64,000 nucleotides of DNA from Rhizomys pruinosus (Eukaryota; Chordata; Mammalia; Rodentia; Spalacidae): positions 191,925-255,924 of the forward strand of contig VZQC01004543.1 of NCBI GenBank assembly GCA_009823505.1, written 5' to 3'. Position 1 is the first letter of the stretch; every line of letters begins with the position of its first letter. The notes under the pieces were generated by a model that worked only from the letters and a program-made list of their open reading frames with translations, did no database searches and was not told where the DNA came from. A program made the translations under genes and the position numbers. This document shows, piece after piece, positions 11,690 to 22,676 of this stretch.

Positions 11690-13400
11690 CTTCAAACCTT
11701 ATTGTGCTTTCTCTTATGGTATTTATTTACTCTGTGGTCTATTTTGTCTGATATTAGAATAGCCACCCCTGCTTGCTTTTTGGTACCATTTGCTTGGAAT
11801 ATTTTTTTCCATCCTTTCACTCTAAGGTGCTCTCTGTCCTTGAGGGTGAGATGGGTTTCTTGAAGGTAGCATATAGGTGGATTCTGTTTCCAAATCCGTT
11901 ATCCCAGTCTATATCTTTTGATTGGGGACTTTAGACCATTAATATTTAAAGTTATTATTGGGAGATGTGTGTTGTTTCCTTTCAACTTACTTTTCCTTTG
12001 CATTCTTGGTCTAGGTATTTATTCACTCTGTTATGCTTTTGGTAATTTCTCTCTTGGGTTTCTTAAGGATCGTTGCTCCTTTCCTCTGTTCTTTGAATTG
12101 CAAGTATTTTCTGAAGTGTTGGTTTTTTTGATATATGTTCTATTATTTTGTTTATGTCATGAAAGATTTTTCTTTCTCCTTCAACTATGATTGACATTTT
12201 TGCTGGGTATAGTAATCTGGGTTGGCATCTAAAGTCATTGAGCACTGGGAATACTTTGGTCCATGTTCTTCTGGGTTTCATAGTTTACAATGAGAAATCA
12301 ACTGTAATTCTTATGGGTTTCCCCTTATATGTAACTTGTTTTACTTTGTGTCTTTTAGTATTTTGTCCTTGTTTTGAGCATCTAGTGTTTTAACTATGAT
12401 ATGATGTGGGGAATTTTTTTTCTGGTCTTGTCTATTTGGTGTTCCATGTACTTCTTGTATTTGTATGGGCTTTCCTCTTTTCAATTTGGGGAAATTTTCT
12501 CCTATTACTCTGTTAAAGATCTGATCAATACCATTCTCTTGGGATTCTTCTCCTTCCTCTATGCCAATGATGTGGAGGTTTGGTCTTTTCAGAGTCCCAC
12601 ATTTCCTGGTCATTCCACTCATGTCTCTGTGTGTGCGTGGTCTTTTTTCGAGAGAGGGTCCCCCTGTAGCTCCAGCTATCCTGTAACTCATTCTGTAGAC
12701 CACGCTGGCCTTGAACTCACAAGGATCCACCTTCCTCTGCCTCTCCAGTGCTAGGATTACAGGCGTGCATCATCATGCCCAGTATTTTTTTTTTTTTATT
12801 TTTTCATAATCTTTACTTGAGGTTTCTCGCTGTGCTGTGTTATCCTATGGGTCTGATAGTCTTTTTTCTGCTTCATCCATTCTGTTTCTGAGGCTTTTTT
12901 CCCATTCTTTCCTGATGATTGGATGATTGTTCAATTTCCTTTTTTATTTCATCCTGTAATTTCTTCAGTATTTCAACTTCCTTTTGGAGTTTTTCATTCT
13001 CTTCATGTAGCACCTTTCTTCACTTGTCATTTTCTTTTTTTCTTTCAGCCTGAGATCTTTTCAATGTTTCCACTTCCTTCCCTAGTTTGTCATTATTTCC
13101 CTTTAGTTCTTTTCAGAGTTTGTATTTCTCTTCCTCTATTTCTTTTTGGTCTTTATATTTCTCATCTTCTAGTTTTTTTCTGAGTTTGTCAATCTCTCCC
13201 TCAAGTTCTTGTAGGAATTTATCATTATTTCCTTTTAGTTCCTTCATGAATTTTTCATTCTCTCCTTTTGGTTCTCTGATTTGTTCTTTATAATCTTTTA
13301 ATATGTCTACAATTGTTCTTCTAAGGTTGGTGTCTTGGTTTCCTTCCAGGGAGATCTCATTGTTGGGATCTTCTACAGGTTTGGTTCAGTTTGGTGGGAA
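11690..13400 (-). mobile_element. L1, ORF1 and start of ORF2
   Basis: Read on the - strand, 13400 to 12850 encodes a Lys/Glu-rich coiled coil. About 12620-12340 encodes the ORF1p RRM region (N-L-H-I-I-G-I-E-E-G-E), and 12281-12063 the C-terminal domain (R-R-T-W-T-K-V-F-P-V-L). ORF2 begins near 12000-11700 (S-G-L-N type start region). A B1 splits ORF1 at 12640-12785, and stops and frameshifts break all frames. It lies inside the LTR element at 10081-17540. Confidence 0.88.
12640..12785 (-). mobile_element. B1 SINE inside L1 ORF1
   Basis: Reverse B1 (gagagagggtccccctgtag through gattacaggcgtgc) interrupting the minus-strand L1 coding region. Confidence 0.88.
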
Positions 13401-13925
13401 TTTATTATGAACTTTTCCCATATTGTTGTTTTTCCATTGTGTCTTTAGCATGTATAGTTTATTTTTGTTTATGTTGTTGTTGTTTTCCCCCTTTGTTTGT
13501 TTGTTTTGTTTCTGTTGCTAATCTCAAATGTTAATATGGAGGACTGGTTGTTCACTCAGTTTGTTCCTGCTGGTGTCTTCCTCAGTTTTGGCTATTCAGC
13601 CCTGAATCACTGACACTGCTGGAACCTCCCAACCACAGTAAACCACAGCACCAGGATTTTATACTTTCCAACACAGTACCAGTAGTTTGAGCGAGGGGAG
13701 GGGGTTACTCCTTTGGCCCATGCGCTGGACCCCACCTGGGCAACTGGGCACCAAGTGTGTGTACCACTGTCCTTCTATCCACACATGCAGTTCCTCTCTA
13801 TGGTTCTAGTGTTGGGTGGTGGGTGCCAGGTTGGGAGGCCATAGGCCTGCATGCCAGAAACCCACCTGGGCAACTGGGCATCAAGTGTCTGCACCACTGG
13901 CTGGCCTTCCATACACACATGCTGA
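13401..13925 (-). mobile_element. L1 5' UTR with two partial monomers
   Basis: Lies upstream (in - orientation) of the L1 ORF1 at 11690-13400. The phrase cccacctgggcaactgggca occurs at 13731 and again at 13861, a 130-bp period, suggesting tandem promoter monomers. Confidence 0.6.
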
Positions 13926-14690
13926 GATGATATCTTAAAGTTGTTCTAAATTGCATTTCCTTAATTATTAGCAATGTTGAACAATTTTTAAGATGTGTCT
14001 CATCCATCTCTAATTCTTCACTTATGAAGTATCTGTTCAGCTCTTTGCTCCTCCTATTTTGAGGGAGTCATTTTATTTTCTTTCTTCTTTGTTTTATTAA
14101 GTAGTTTAGTAATTTATATATTGTGGAAATCAATGCTTTGCCAGATGTGCTGGTGGTGAAGGTTTCCTCCCACTCTGTGGGTTTTCTCTTCACTTCCTTG
14201 ATTGTTTATTTTGATGTACAGAAGCTTTTGAGTTTAATGAGGTCCTATTTCTCAATTGTCCATCTTATTTATTGTGCAGCTGTTGTCTGATTAAGGAAGT
14301 CTTTTCTTACGCTTAAGTCTTATAGGCTGTTGCCAACTATTTATTTTATCACCTTCAGAGTTTTGGGTTGCACGTTAAGGTCTTTGATCCATCTGGAGTT
14401 GACTTTTGTACAGGGTGAGTGGTAGCAGTTAATTTCATTCTTCTACAAGTGGTGATCCAGTTTTGCCAAAACCACTTGCTGAAGATTCTGTCTTTCTTCC
14501 ATTCTGTATTCTTGGCCCCCTTGTCAAATATGAGGTGGCTGAAATTATATGTGCTCAGGTTTGGATCTTCAGTTTTGTTCCATTGGTCAACAGGTCTATT
14601 TTTGTGCCAATACCAAGCTGTTTTAAGACTATACCCCTGTAGTATGATAATGGTATTTCTAACCATCTGTGCAATGCCCACAACACAACC
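13926..14690 (-). mobile_element. L1 ORF2 C-terminal fragment
   Basis: On the - strand it encodes the ORF2 C-terminal region (T-A-W-Y-W-H-K-N-R, H-L-I-F-D-K-G-A-K, W-K-K-D motifs). It abuts the 5' end of the neighbouring L1, so it belongs to a second L1 copy or a rearranged one. Confidence 0.85.
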
Positions 14691-15494
14691 TCATATAATA
14701 AATAATGTTTCCTTAAGTGACTATTCTTTCACTATTCATACTCCATCAGCAAAATTGCAGAAAATACCCTCTGGAAGGCCTAAACTCCTGCTCAGCCTGA
14801 GTCCACGTGCTGGGTCCCCACCTCACTCCATCTCCAAGCACACAGCCCTCTGCCCTCTGGTAAAAGACTTGGAGCCAAGCTGCCAACCTCCTCCTTGGGA
14901 AAAAGATGGGTTAAAATACAAGGCCTAAGGTGCTATCTTCAACAAATAATGATTTACTCTGATTTTCATCCAACCTTCCCCTCTTCCTCTCCAAAAGCTA
15001 GGAGATGCTCACTAAAGAAAAACCTGCCAGAGCCAAAAGGCCCATTGTGGACTTTCATAGACTGGACTTTATTCCATCAATATAGTTCCATGTACAGCTC
15101 TTTCCAGCCAAACTTAAGACTTTTGGGGTGCAACTAAAGTCACCATCTATGTTAAAACAGGAATCAAATAATACCTGTATGTCTTGGGGAGGAAAAATGC
15201 TTTTAGGAGAAAAATGTTACTTCCATGTCTATGTCCTGGTGGGAGGAAATACACAAAACTCACATGTCTATGTCTTGTAGGGAGAAAAGTATTGCTTTTA
15301 CAAAGAAAAAAATGTCACTTACATATCTGTCTTGGGGGGAGGAAAAATGTCTTTGTGTATGGGTTGTAGACAAAACCCTATTGCCTGCCACCAACCTAAG
15401 TCCCTCTAGGCACTGTGTCCGACCCCCAATCCACCTAAATAATTCTTTTTGTTAGGACCAATCTCCACCTTAGGAGGTCTCCTTCTTGGTTTGT
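14691..15494 (+). other. Decayed interior of LTR element with internal repeats
   Basis: No intact frame. At 15174-15350 a motif of the form catgtctatgtcttggggaggaaa recurs about four times at irregular 40-60-bp spacing. The position upstream of the 3' LTR fits a decayed env region, but no diagnostic env motif survives here. Confidence 0.4.
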
Positions 15495-15508
15495 TAAAAG
15501 CCAAATTG

Positions 15509-16484
15509 TTTTTTTGTGGTTCTTAGCCTCAGCCTTTAACGGCTGCGCTATCCCCACATCTGCCTGGAAATACTGTGCAGCAGTGGCAGCCTTATGTCTG
15601 TATATCCCAAATGTAATTGGCTATTGGCTCTCTCCTTGGAGGAATAACCCATGGCTGATGCCACAAGCTTACATCCTCTAATGGTTAGGAGATGTTATAA
15701 ACCACACGATGACCCTGTCATACTTAACAGAAGAAAATGTAATTCATGGATTAACATACCATCCAAACATCTGTGTCTATACCAAAGTAACCTACCATAA
15801 CAATTAGTACTGTTTAAATACCTATATATCTAATTGTGTGTGCTTCATTAGTAGGATCGAAAGGCTATATATTATACTGTTTAAATACCTATATATCTAA
15901 TTGCATGTGCTTCATTAGTAGGATCGAAAGGTTATGCCTGGACAAGCTGGCAGCCCATGAAAGAAAACAGCCAGAATTGACTAGAGACCAAGACATCAGC
16001 TCCAGAGAAAGTAGACTGTTTTGCTTCTCATCCACCTGTGCCCCTTTTTCTAAGCCTAGGCACATTCGCAGAAGAGGACGCGTGGTAGAATGTAAGGGCT
16101 GCGATTGGGGTGAATGGGAACTACAACAATATAGTCTGAACACTTGTTTGATCAACTTGATTAACATACAACCCCACCCCCTCTGGATGCCATGAGCTGT
16201 ATGGGTTTTGGCACAACTGCTCCGCAAATTTGGTTTGACATGAAGGATGCTTGTATTCACAATTACACTTATGTTAAAAAAAATGAAAACTGAAAACAAC
16301 AAACAACAACAACAACAAAAAAAAAAAAAACCCCAGAAAGATGCAGAAAAGTTTACAGCAGAATGCAATGAATCTGGGATGGCGTAGGGGTGGGGCGGGG
16401 TGAAGGGAAGGGGATATACGCCTGAACTGAATTGGAAAATGATGTATGAAATACACAAAGCATCAATAAAAATAAATAAATAAA
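15509..16484 (+). mobile_element. Unclassified repeat (copy 2) plus L1 3' tail, with TSD
   Basis: Bounded by taaaagccaaattg at 15495-15508 and 16485-16498, a 14-bp target-site duplication, and ends in an A-rich tail. The body (15540-16170) matches 3470-4800. It contains a tandem duplication of about 70 bp, visible as two copies of tactgtttaaatacctatata at 15806 and 15877. The last 230 bp (from about 16260) are the L1 3' UTR-like tail, so L1 machinery inserted the whole piece. Confidence 0.65.
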
Positions 16485-16498
16485 TAAAAGCCAAATTG

Positions 16499-16763
16499 GG
16501 CCAGGCTGGAGAGATGGCCTAGTGGTTAAGAGCACCAACTGCTCTTGCAAAGGACTCGGGTTCAAAGCCCAGCACCCACATGGTGGCTGAAAACCATCTG
16601 TAACTCCAATTCCAGGAAAACTCCAGTTCCAGGGGAATCCGACACCCTCTTCTGACCTCTGTGGCATTGCACAACACAGGTGCACAAAACTACATGCAGA
16701 CAGTACATTCATACACACAAAAAATAAATAAATTTAAAAAATTAAAAATTCAAAAAAAAAAAA
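16499..16763 (+). mobile_element. B2 SINE inserted at the same target site
   Basis: A full B2 with tRNA-like head (ggctggagagatggcctagtg) and A-rich tail. It lies directly after the second TSD copy of the preceding insertion and is followed by another near-copy, aaaagccaaactg, at 16764-16776. Confidence 0.92.
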
Positions 16764-16776
16764 AAAAGCCAAACTG

Positions 16777-17103
16777 AGGTTATTGCCCAGAGTGTCTTGG
16801 TCCAATATTTGGCCATCCCTAAAAGCTGTTTGCAAAAATAACAGCACTGCCCCATTTTAATAAAAATGAAGGGGGAGATATAGGAATGAGGCCTTGTCTG
16901 GCTAGAGCAGAATCCTGCATTCCACCTTCCTGAAAAATTCCACTGGAACCAGGACAGGTGGGGCTTTTTGTTCTCTGAACGAGGCCCCATATTTTAAGGA
17001 CCACCTCTGCTCTGGTAGGAGTAACGTTGGGTCATGCTTCCCAGAGTAACCCCAGAAGAACAAAATTAATAATACTATGTGACAACGGTGCCCTTTTTTA
17101 ATA
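16777..17103 (+). other. 3' internal end of LTR element (env tail remnant)
   Basis: A short frame beginning at 16780 reads Q-S-V-L-V-Q-Y-L-A-I-P, like the cytoplasmic tail of type D/gamma envelope proteins, followed by noncoding DNA leading to the polypurine tract. Only this short motif supports the call. Confidence 0.45.
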
Positions 17104-17115
17104 AAAAAGAGAGAG
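17104..17115 (+). other. Polypurine tract
   Basis: A purine-only run immediately upstream of the TG of the 3' LTR, the usual place for the plus-strand primer. Confidence 0.6.
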
Positions 17116-17116
17116 T

Positions 17117-17540
17117 TGTGGGTATTCAATCTGGCAGAAGCACTTAGGAAGTCAGCTGGAAACCCCCAGCCCTCAGGCTGAAGTCTTGATGTGCTGATCT
17201 CCTGCTTGCCTTTCAAACCTGCCTGGTGCCAACTGTCTTTGATGCTTTGGGCAAAGCATTGTCACATTCCTGTAGTGATCTGGAGTATATGGTGTGAAAT
17301 CCTGCATGCCCCAACCCCCACAAGGTCCAGTAAAGTACCCCAAATTATAGTAATAAAGCTGAGTTATTCCTTTGTGGAATTCCTCCCAGTCTTATCCTTG
17401 AGTCTGTCCTTTCCTTGTTCTTTCTACCAGGGTTAAGACCTGGTTCATTCACCAACTGGATGGAAAGATCCAGGAGCTTGCAGTCCTGGAAAACACTGAG
17501 CTCTGGTCAAAGAGAGGAATAACATCTTGGTAGGCCACAA
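17117..17540 (+). repeat. 3' LTR of the 7.5-kb LTR retroelement
   Basis: Begins TGTGGG after the polypurine tract and pairs with 10081-10415. It carries the same taataaagctgagttatt signal and a private segment (about 17366-17465) not found in the 5' copy. It ends near ggccaca. Confidence 0.7.
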
Positions 17541-18849
17541 ACAATGATTTAGTATGTGATAATTCACTGTTGAAGTATTTTCTAGTCTAAAAATATGCAA
17601 ATAAGTATAAACAATATTGGTATTGAGTTACTCAGGGACACTCTTTTTTTTTCATTGTTGTTTCTTTTCTTAGGAAACCTATTAACTTAGCATTCCCTCT
17701 CATTATTGTCTTTACTCATCTTGCTACAGGAGAGTCTATGGTTTTCTATAGACATTTCCTTCATGGTATGTATGTGAGTAAATATATAGTAATGACGCTC
17801 TTGTGCACAAAGAGACATAGCCTATACTTTGGTTCTTTCCTCTCTACTCTCACCCTGGCTTCTGCTCATCCTGGATAGATTCAGCCTGGCTTAGCCTCAG
17901 CTAGAAATTTAATGCTGGGTCTACTACCAGAATTCTCATGCTGGACTCAAAATTTCTCCAGCACTTTCTATCCAGGCAGAGGTAACACTGAAGGACCAAT
18001 GAGAGGAACTTAGAACATATCCATAACCACTTTTGCCCCAATCATGGGCTAAGTCAAATGCAGGAGTCCAAATCAGATGGTGGAGGTGATTTGCTTTCTC
18101 CTATGTGTGTTATCCTAGGAAGGGGGTAGAAACATATCCTCTAGAAGATGATGAAAATGAGATATTCATATATAACAAAACCCCAGTGCTGTTCTGGTTG
18201 GCACAACTATGTCTTCACAGGGAGCAGTGTTGAAATGAATCCATGTCTCATATAACACATAAGAACTCTAGCACTGAGCTGCTTCCCTGAACTAAGAACA
18301 ATGTTAACCTATACTCTAATATTATATACAGGAGTTTTCATAAGAGACAGGAATTTTAAATACGAGTCTCTCAGTAGTTGAATGGATGAGTATGGAATTG
18401 TAGAACAGATACTTAGTGGAATACAATGTTGGCAAAGTAAAGAAAGAGAGATTCAATTTGTGAGAATTGAGTGAGCCTGTATGATAAATTGTTAAGTGAA
18501 ATCCAATCATCTCTTATATAATTCACTATAATTTATGCTGAGGAAAACATCAGCAGTGTACAAAACTTCAGACCTTTATGCCTTAAGAATATTTTATTGT
18601 TTTTTTCTATGACACTTACTTTTGTCCATTGCATACTTTTGTCCATTGCACTACAAATTTTTCAAAGCCACTGACTGTGCATTTGTGTACTTGACAATAA
18701 GTTATGTATTATTTTTCATTAGTGTGTCAGTTCATACCAATACCACTATGTTTTTCTTTCTACAATCTTGGAGCATAACTTAAATCACAATAAACAATAC
18801 AATGTCTATTTATTTTCTTTTTTCATAGATGGCCCTTAATATTCAGTGT
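17541..18849. other. Noncoding DNA between LTR element and unit B
   Basis: AT-rich sequence with no recognisable gene, SINE or L1 portion. Weak similarity to the DNA before unit C (38400-39300) is possible, but I could not confirm it by eye. Confidence 0.4.
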
Positions 18850-19984
18850 ATATTTTCCTAAACATTTTAGACGTGATTATCCTTTTGTTTCCTTCTTGGA
18901 TATCTATACTCATTTACATTTATTTTCAGCTTCACAGCACCTAGAATACCCAAGTTATAAATCCTTTTTAAGAGATTATCTGAATCAAGTTAATTGAAAT
19001 GGAAGGACGGAAGCTGCTATTAAATAACATATTTCCTAAATTTCTGAAAGGGAGAAAGCCAAGTATTCCACAGTACTCCACTCTCTGCTCCCTCACTTGG
19101 ATGTAATGTGGCCACCTGCCTCAGATACCTGCTGTAAGAGTGTCCCTACCCTGATACAACTACTCTCAAACTGTAAGCTGAAATGAATTCTTCCATAAGT
19201 TGATTTGTTTGACAGTTTTTTCTCACAGCAACAGAATATATAATTCATGTAAAATATTGTCAAATTTCTAAATAAGGATTTTAGTTTTATTAAACTACAT
19301 ATCTTCAGGTTACCTCTAAAAGATTCTCAAAATAGAATTCATTTTCTACAGCTAATAAGTTAGGTATGATTTAAATTTTTTGAATCCTATGGAAATTCTC
19401 ATGATAGAATGAATGACCCTAAATACTTTTGTCATGTTTAGATATTCATTATAATGTAATGCTGTGTTAAGAATAGACACATTTATTAATTAGTAGGGTT
19501 CAGAATATTTGTGTATTTTTGTGCTTTCATTTTCTAATTGTCAATCATGGTTCAGACATTCTTAGAAACAGAAAATGCATTTCACAAGGGAAGGGATAAC
19601 TGAAGATACCCCAAATGGGTCATGTGGGTTTAGCCCTTCTGTTCCTGGACATATTGTAAACCTTTTATTCAAAATGTGTTACAGGTCATAGAATTTTCAG
19701 ATGGGTCAAAATGTCTAAATGTGATTAAGAGTTATTATTTAGTATATGAATTTCACAAATATCATAAAATATATTAAAGCCATTGTGGTATTGCTGTTTG
19801 GATCTTGTCCACATTATGTACATCAAAACATTTTCCTATGAGCTCTCATTAAATAACATCTAGAACACAGGGATCCACTTCTGAGGAATTTGAAGATCTC
19901 CTGTCTGTCTGCGTTGCTCTAGATTAAAGGCTGAGTATTCTCTCCTTGCAATTATTTCTACCAATTTTTTTTTCATGGTCTTCA

Positions 19985-20208
19985 AGCTGGTGAATTGGCC
20001 TTTCACAGATTCTGCATATTTTATATTACTACTATCACCACTGATGTATGAGAGCTACTGCAGCTTCTTCTCTGTAGTCTGGCGGAATCAGCTCATGTAC
20101 CAACCACTGAAGCTGAATACAGAGGCCTCACAGAAGAGTTTCAAGGATCCCACAGGCTATATCAACCCTCCTCCAGACTCCACCAGCTGCACCTCACACT
20201 GGACACCT
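19985..20208 (-). pseudogene. Inverted clan III IGHV exon-2 fragment
   Basis: Read on the - strand, an acceptor (tttgcag, ending at 20207) is followed by 11 nt of leader (20206-20196) and a V region starting at 20195 with [10 protein letters not shown]. It continues through FR1, CDR1 (S-G-W-Y-M-S), FR2, CDR2 (I-S-G-D-S-S) and into FR3 (A-E-S-V-K-G-Q-F-T), where homology stops near 19990. Three in-frame stops occur (after G-G-L-I, after Y-M-S, after K-K-L-Q). No RSS or leader exon is attached; intron homology reaches about 20250. The CDR1 matches the V gene at 20849, suggesting origin by local duplication and inversion. It cannot encode a V domain. Confidence 0.85.
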
Positions 20209-20733
20209 GCAAATATAAACACTCATTTTTGGGAATTTGTCTCATCACTTTATGTACTTTCAATGCCCTGATAAGTAAAAAAATACTATTTCAAGTGATT
20301 ACCAGGAAGTTCCTGTCAAATTCACAAACACAAATGGTGTTCAAAAGGAAACAAAGAGAGAAATGATTTAAAAAATCTGTATTTCTAGAGAGATGTATTT
20401 TTATTAATACTTGGTCTTGTATAAATAATTTATATAAATATTCATATGCAGGAAATCACTAATGGTCTCCTGATGAAAGCATCTAGCATATTCAGAGGGC
20501 ATGTTTATATTGCCACTCTTGAGAAATGCACACTCATTTGGTTAAAATCACAGTCACTCACCCTGGAGTAAATACAAGAGGAAAAACATTTAACATGTTT
20601 TATGATACAACTATATCTCTGTGGTTCTATATCATCTGTATAATATTATTTTGAGAAAGCTAATCTAGGACATGTGATCTGCACTGCAGTATAAAGACAT
20701 CAATCCCCAGACCTTCCTATATAGCAATAGGAC

Positions 20734-20741
20734 ATGCAAAT
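20734..20741 (+). promoter_or_regulatory. IGHV octamer (ATGCAAAT)
   Basis: Perfect octamer 108 bp upstream of the ATG at 20849, in the same sequence context as at 1810 and 41412. Confidence 0.9.
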
Positions 20742-20848
20742 AAGGCCTGACTCTGCTCATGAAAACCAGGCCTGCCCTAACCCTGCAGCTCTGGCAAAGG
20801 AGCCCAGCCCTACACGTCCAGTTGTAATCAGCACTGAACAGTCTTACC

Positions 20849-21128
20849 ATGGAGTGGGGATACATCTGCCTTTTCCTTGTTGCTCTTTTAACAGGTAATT
20901 CATGGAGTTAGAGATGCTAAATCTGTGTGTGGGTGGAGAAGAATGAAAGGGAGAGTGGACATGTGCGACACATTCCCAAATATGTTTATATTTGCAGGTG
21001 TCCAGTGTGAGGTGAAGCTGGTGGAGTCTGGAGGAGGGTTGATGCATCCTGGAGGATCCTTGAAACTCTCCTGTGAGGCCGCTGGATTCAGCTTCAGTGG
21101 TTGGTACATGAGCTGGGTCCGCCAGACT
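20849..21128 (+). pseudogene. IGHV clan III, 3' half deleted
   Basis: The leader exon 20849-20894 has an intact ATG and encodes a hydrophobic signal peptide (M-E-W-G-Y-I-C-L-F-L-V-A-L-L). The intron is 20895-20997 (gtaatt...tttgcag), and exon 2 starts at 20998. The V region from 21009 reads [10 protein letters not shown] with the first Cys and Trp41, then stops matching after W-V-R-Q-T at 21128. From 21129 (acactgaa) the sequence equals the 3' flank of the paralogue (about 42057). About 256 bp holding CDR2, FR3, RSS and the CTCF-like motif are therefore missing. The remaining half is cleaner than in the two sister genes. It cannot rearrange normally; it could be transcribed or act as a donor. 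Confidence 0.92.
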
Positions 21129-22414
21129 ACACTGAAGTCAGCTTCTCCCCAGAGCAGAGGCAGAGGCACCCTGGGGCTGACCTTCTCCTTGTCTAGGCTC
21201 CCCAGAGAACAGTTTTCATATCCTATACCTCTAGTGGAATACTCTGTACTAATATTTTACTCTAATCTGAGTATGTTTTAAGGTCTTGTTTGTCACTGTG
21301 ATGCATTCATATACATAGAGCATGTGCTTTGACCTCAACAAGACGTAGAGCATCACAGAGGCCATAAGTGACACTGCCGATATGGCATGTGAACTATGAA
21401 CACTGATAATCTTCACTCTCACCATCTTCTTCACACAAAGAGTGAATATCAAATCTAGCACAGAATCAGCTGACATGCTGTTAAAAGAAAAAAAAAGTGT
21501 GTGTGGGGGGGTGGGCATTCATCTGTCCCTGATAACTGCCCAGCCTCAGTTTTCTTCTGGCAGCTCATCACCATCACACTGTCCACCTTATTCCTATGCC
21601 TCACTTTCTTTCATCAGAATCATGCTCAATCAAGCTGTGGGTTGCAGGTCCCAGGTTTTGCTGTATTCTGCAGATCGCTGTGTATAAGACTTTTTATCTG
21701 CGCTGTTTTTAATGTTATGGACAAGTAAAGTACACTGCATTTTGAAGCCTTAGGTATTTATTTCTCCCAGGCTTCCTTCACAGAGTTTATATTAAAAATG
21801 ATTTACCATCACTTCCTATGTTTGTTCTTTGTCCTGGGACCTAGATTTAAAACTCTGCTCAAGCTCTGTGAGCTGCAGAAACAGAGAAAAGACAGTAAGT
21901 GCATTTGAAATACATTCATGGAACCCTCTGTGTGGACCCACTTGGAGGAGCAATTGGATATGAAAATAAAGGAGATGCTATTTTTAAATTCAACTTTGAG
22001 TTCAATTAGGACCTTGCCTTCTTCTGCTCAGATTGTTGTGGAATTGCTTACATCTATGGAAGAGTTAATGGTTAGATACTCTGGTGTCCTTCAGGTCTGG
22101 GACAGAGTGTCAGTGGACTGTATGTCCCTAGACTGGAACCCTCCTGACCTGGAGCTCTGTAAAGGACTGTGTGGCCAGGCAAGTGTTCTGGGTCAAACAT
22201 CAGGCTGGTTGTGTATCAAGTTGGCACCAAAGCTTTCCACCACAGGATATATTTTATTCTTTAGGAGTTAGGTCTATAAAGGGCTAGTTAGTTATTCTAG
22301 ATGGAGAGGACATAAAATCACAAAAGTAGAAATTTAACTTCTTTTTAGGTTAAGTAGGCTAGCCCAGACCAATAATTTCTACTTTTATTACTATTTGCAA
22401 ATTATTTTTTTGAT

Positions 22415-22560
22415 CTTTTTTTTTTTTGAGACAGGGTCTCCCTGTAGCCCCAGCTGTCCTGGAACTCACTCTGTAGACCAGGCAGCCCTCGAACTCGCAA
22501 AGATCTGCCTGCCTCTGCCTCCCAAGTGCTAGGACTAAAGGCATTCCTAGTGTGCTTGCA
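22415..22560 (-). mobile_element. B1 SINE
   Basis: Reverse B1 (gagacagggtctccctgtag through cccaagtgctaggactaaag), with a T-run at its left end. Confidence 0.9.
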
Positions 22561-22635
22561 GGGTTTTTTTTTTTTTTCATTAAGCTATAAATTTTCACAG
22601 CTCAAGGTCCAAGCAAATTAAATGCTTGCAGAATA

Positions 22636-22637
<2 letters not shown>

Positions 22638-22675
<38 letters not shown>
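22638..22675. repeat. (TA)n microsatellite
   Basis: About 18 TA dinucleotides. Confidence 0.95.

Positions 22676-22676
<1 letters not shown>

Noticed and set aside
19975..20271. A 98-codon plus-strand open frame
   Set aside because: It is the antisense of the inverted V fragment; the same antisense pattern appears opposite the V gene at 20849.
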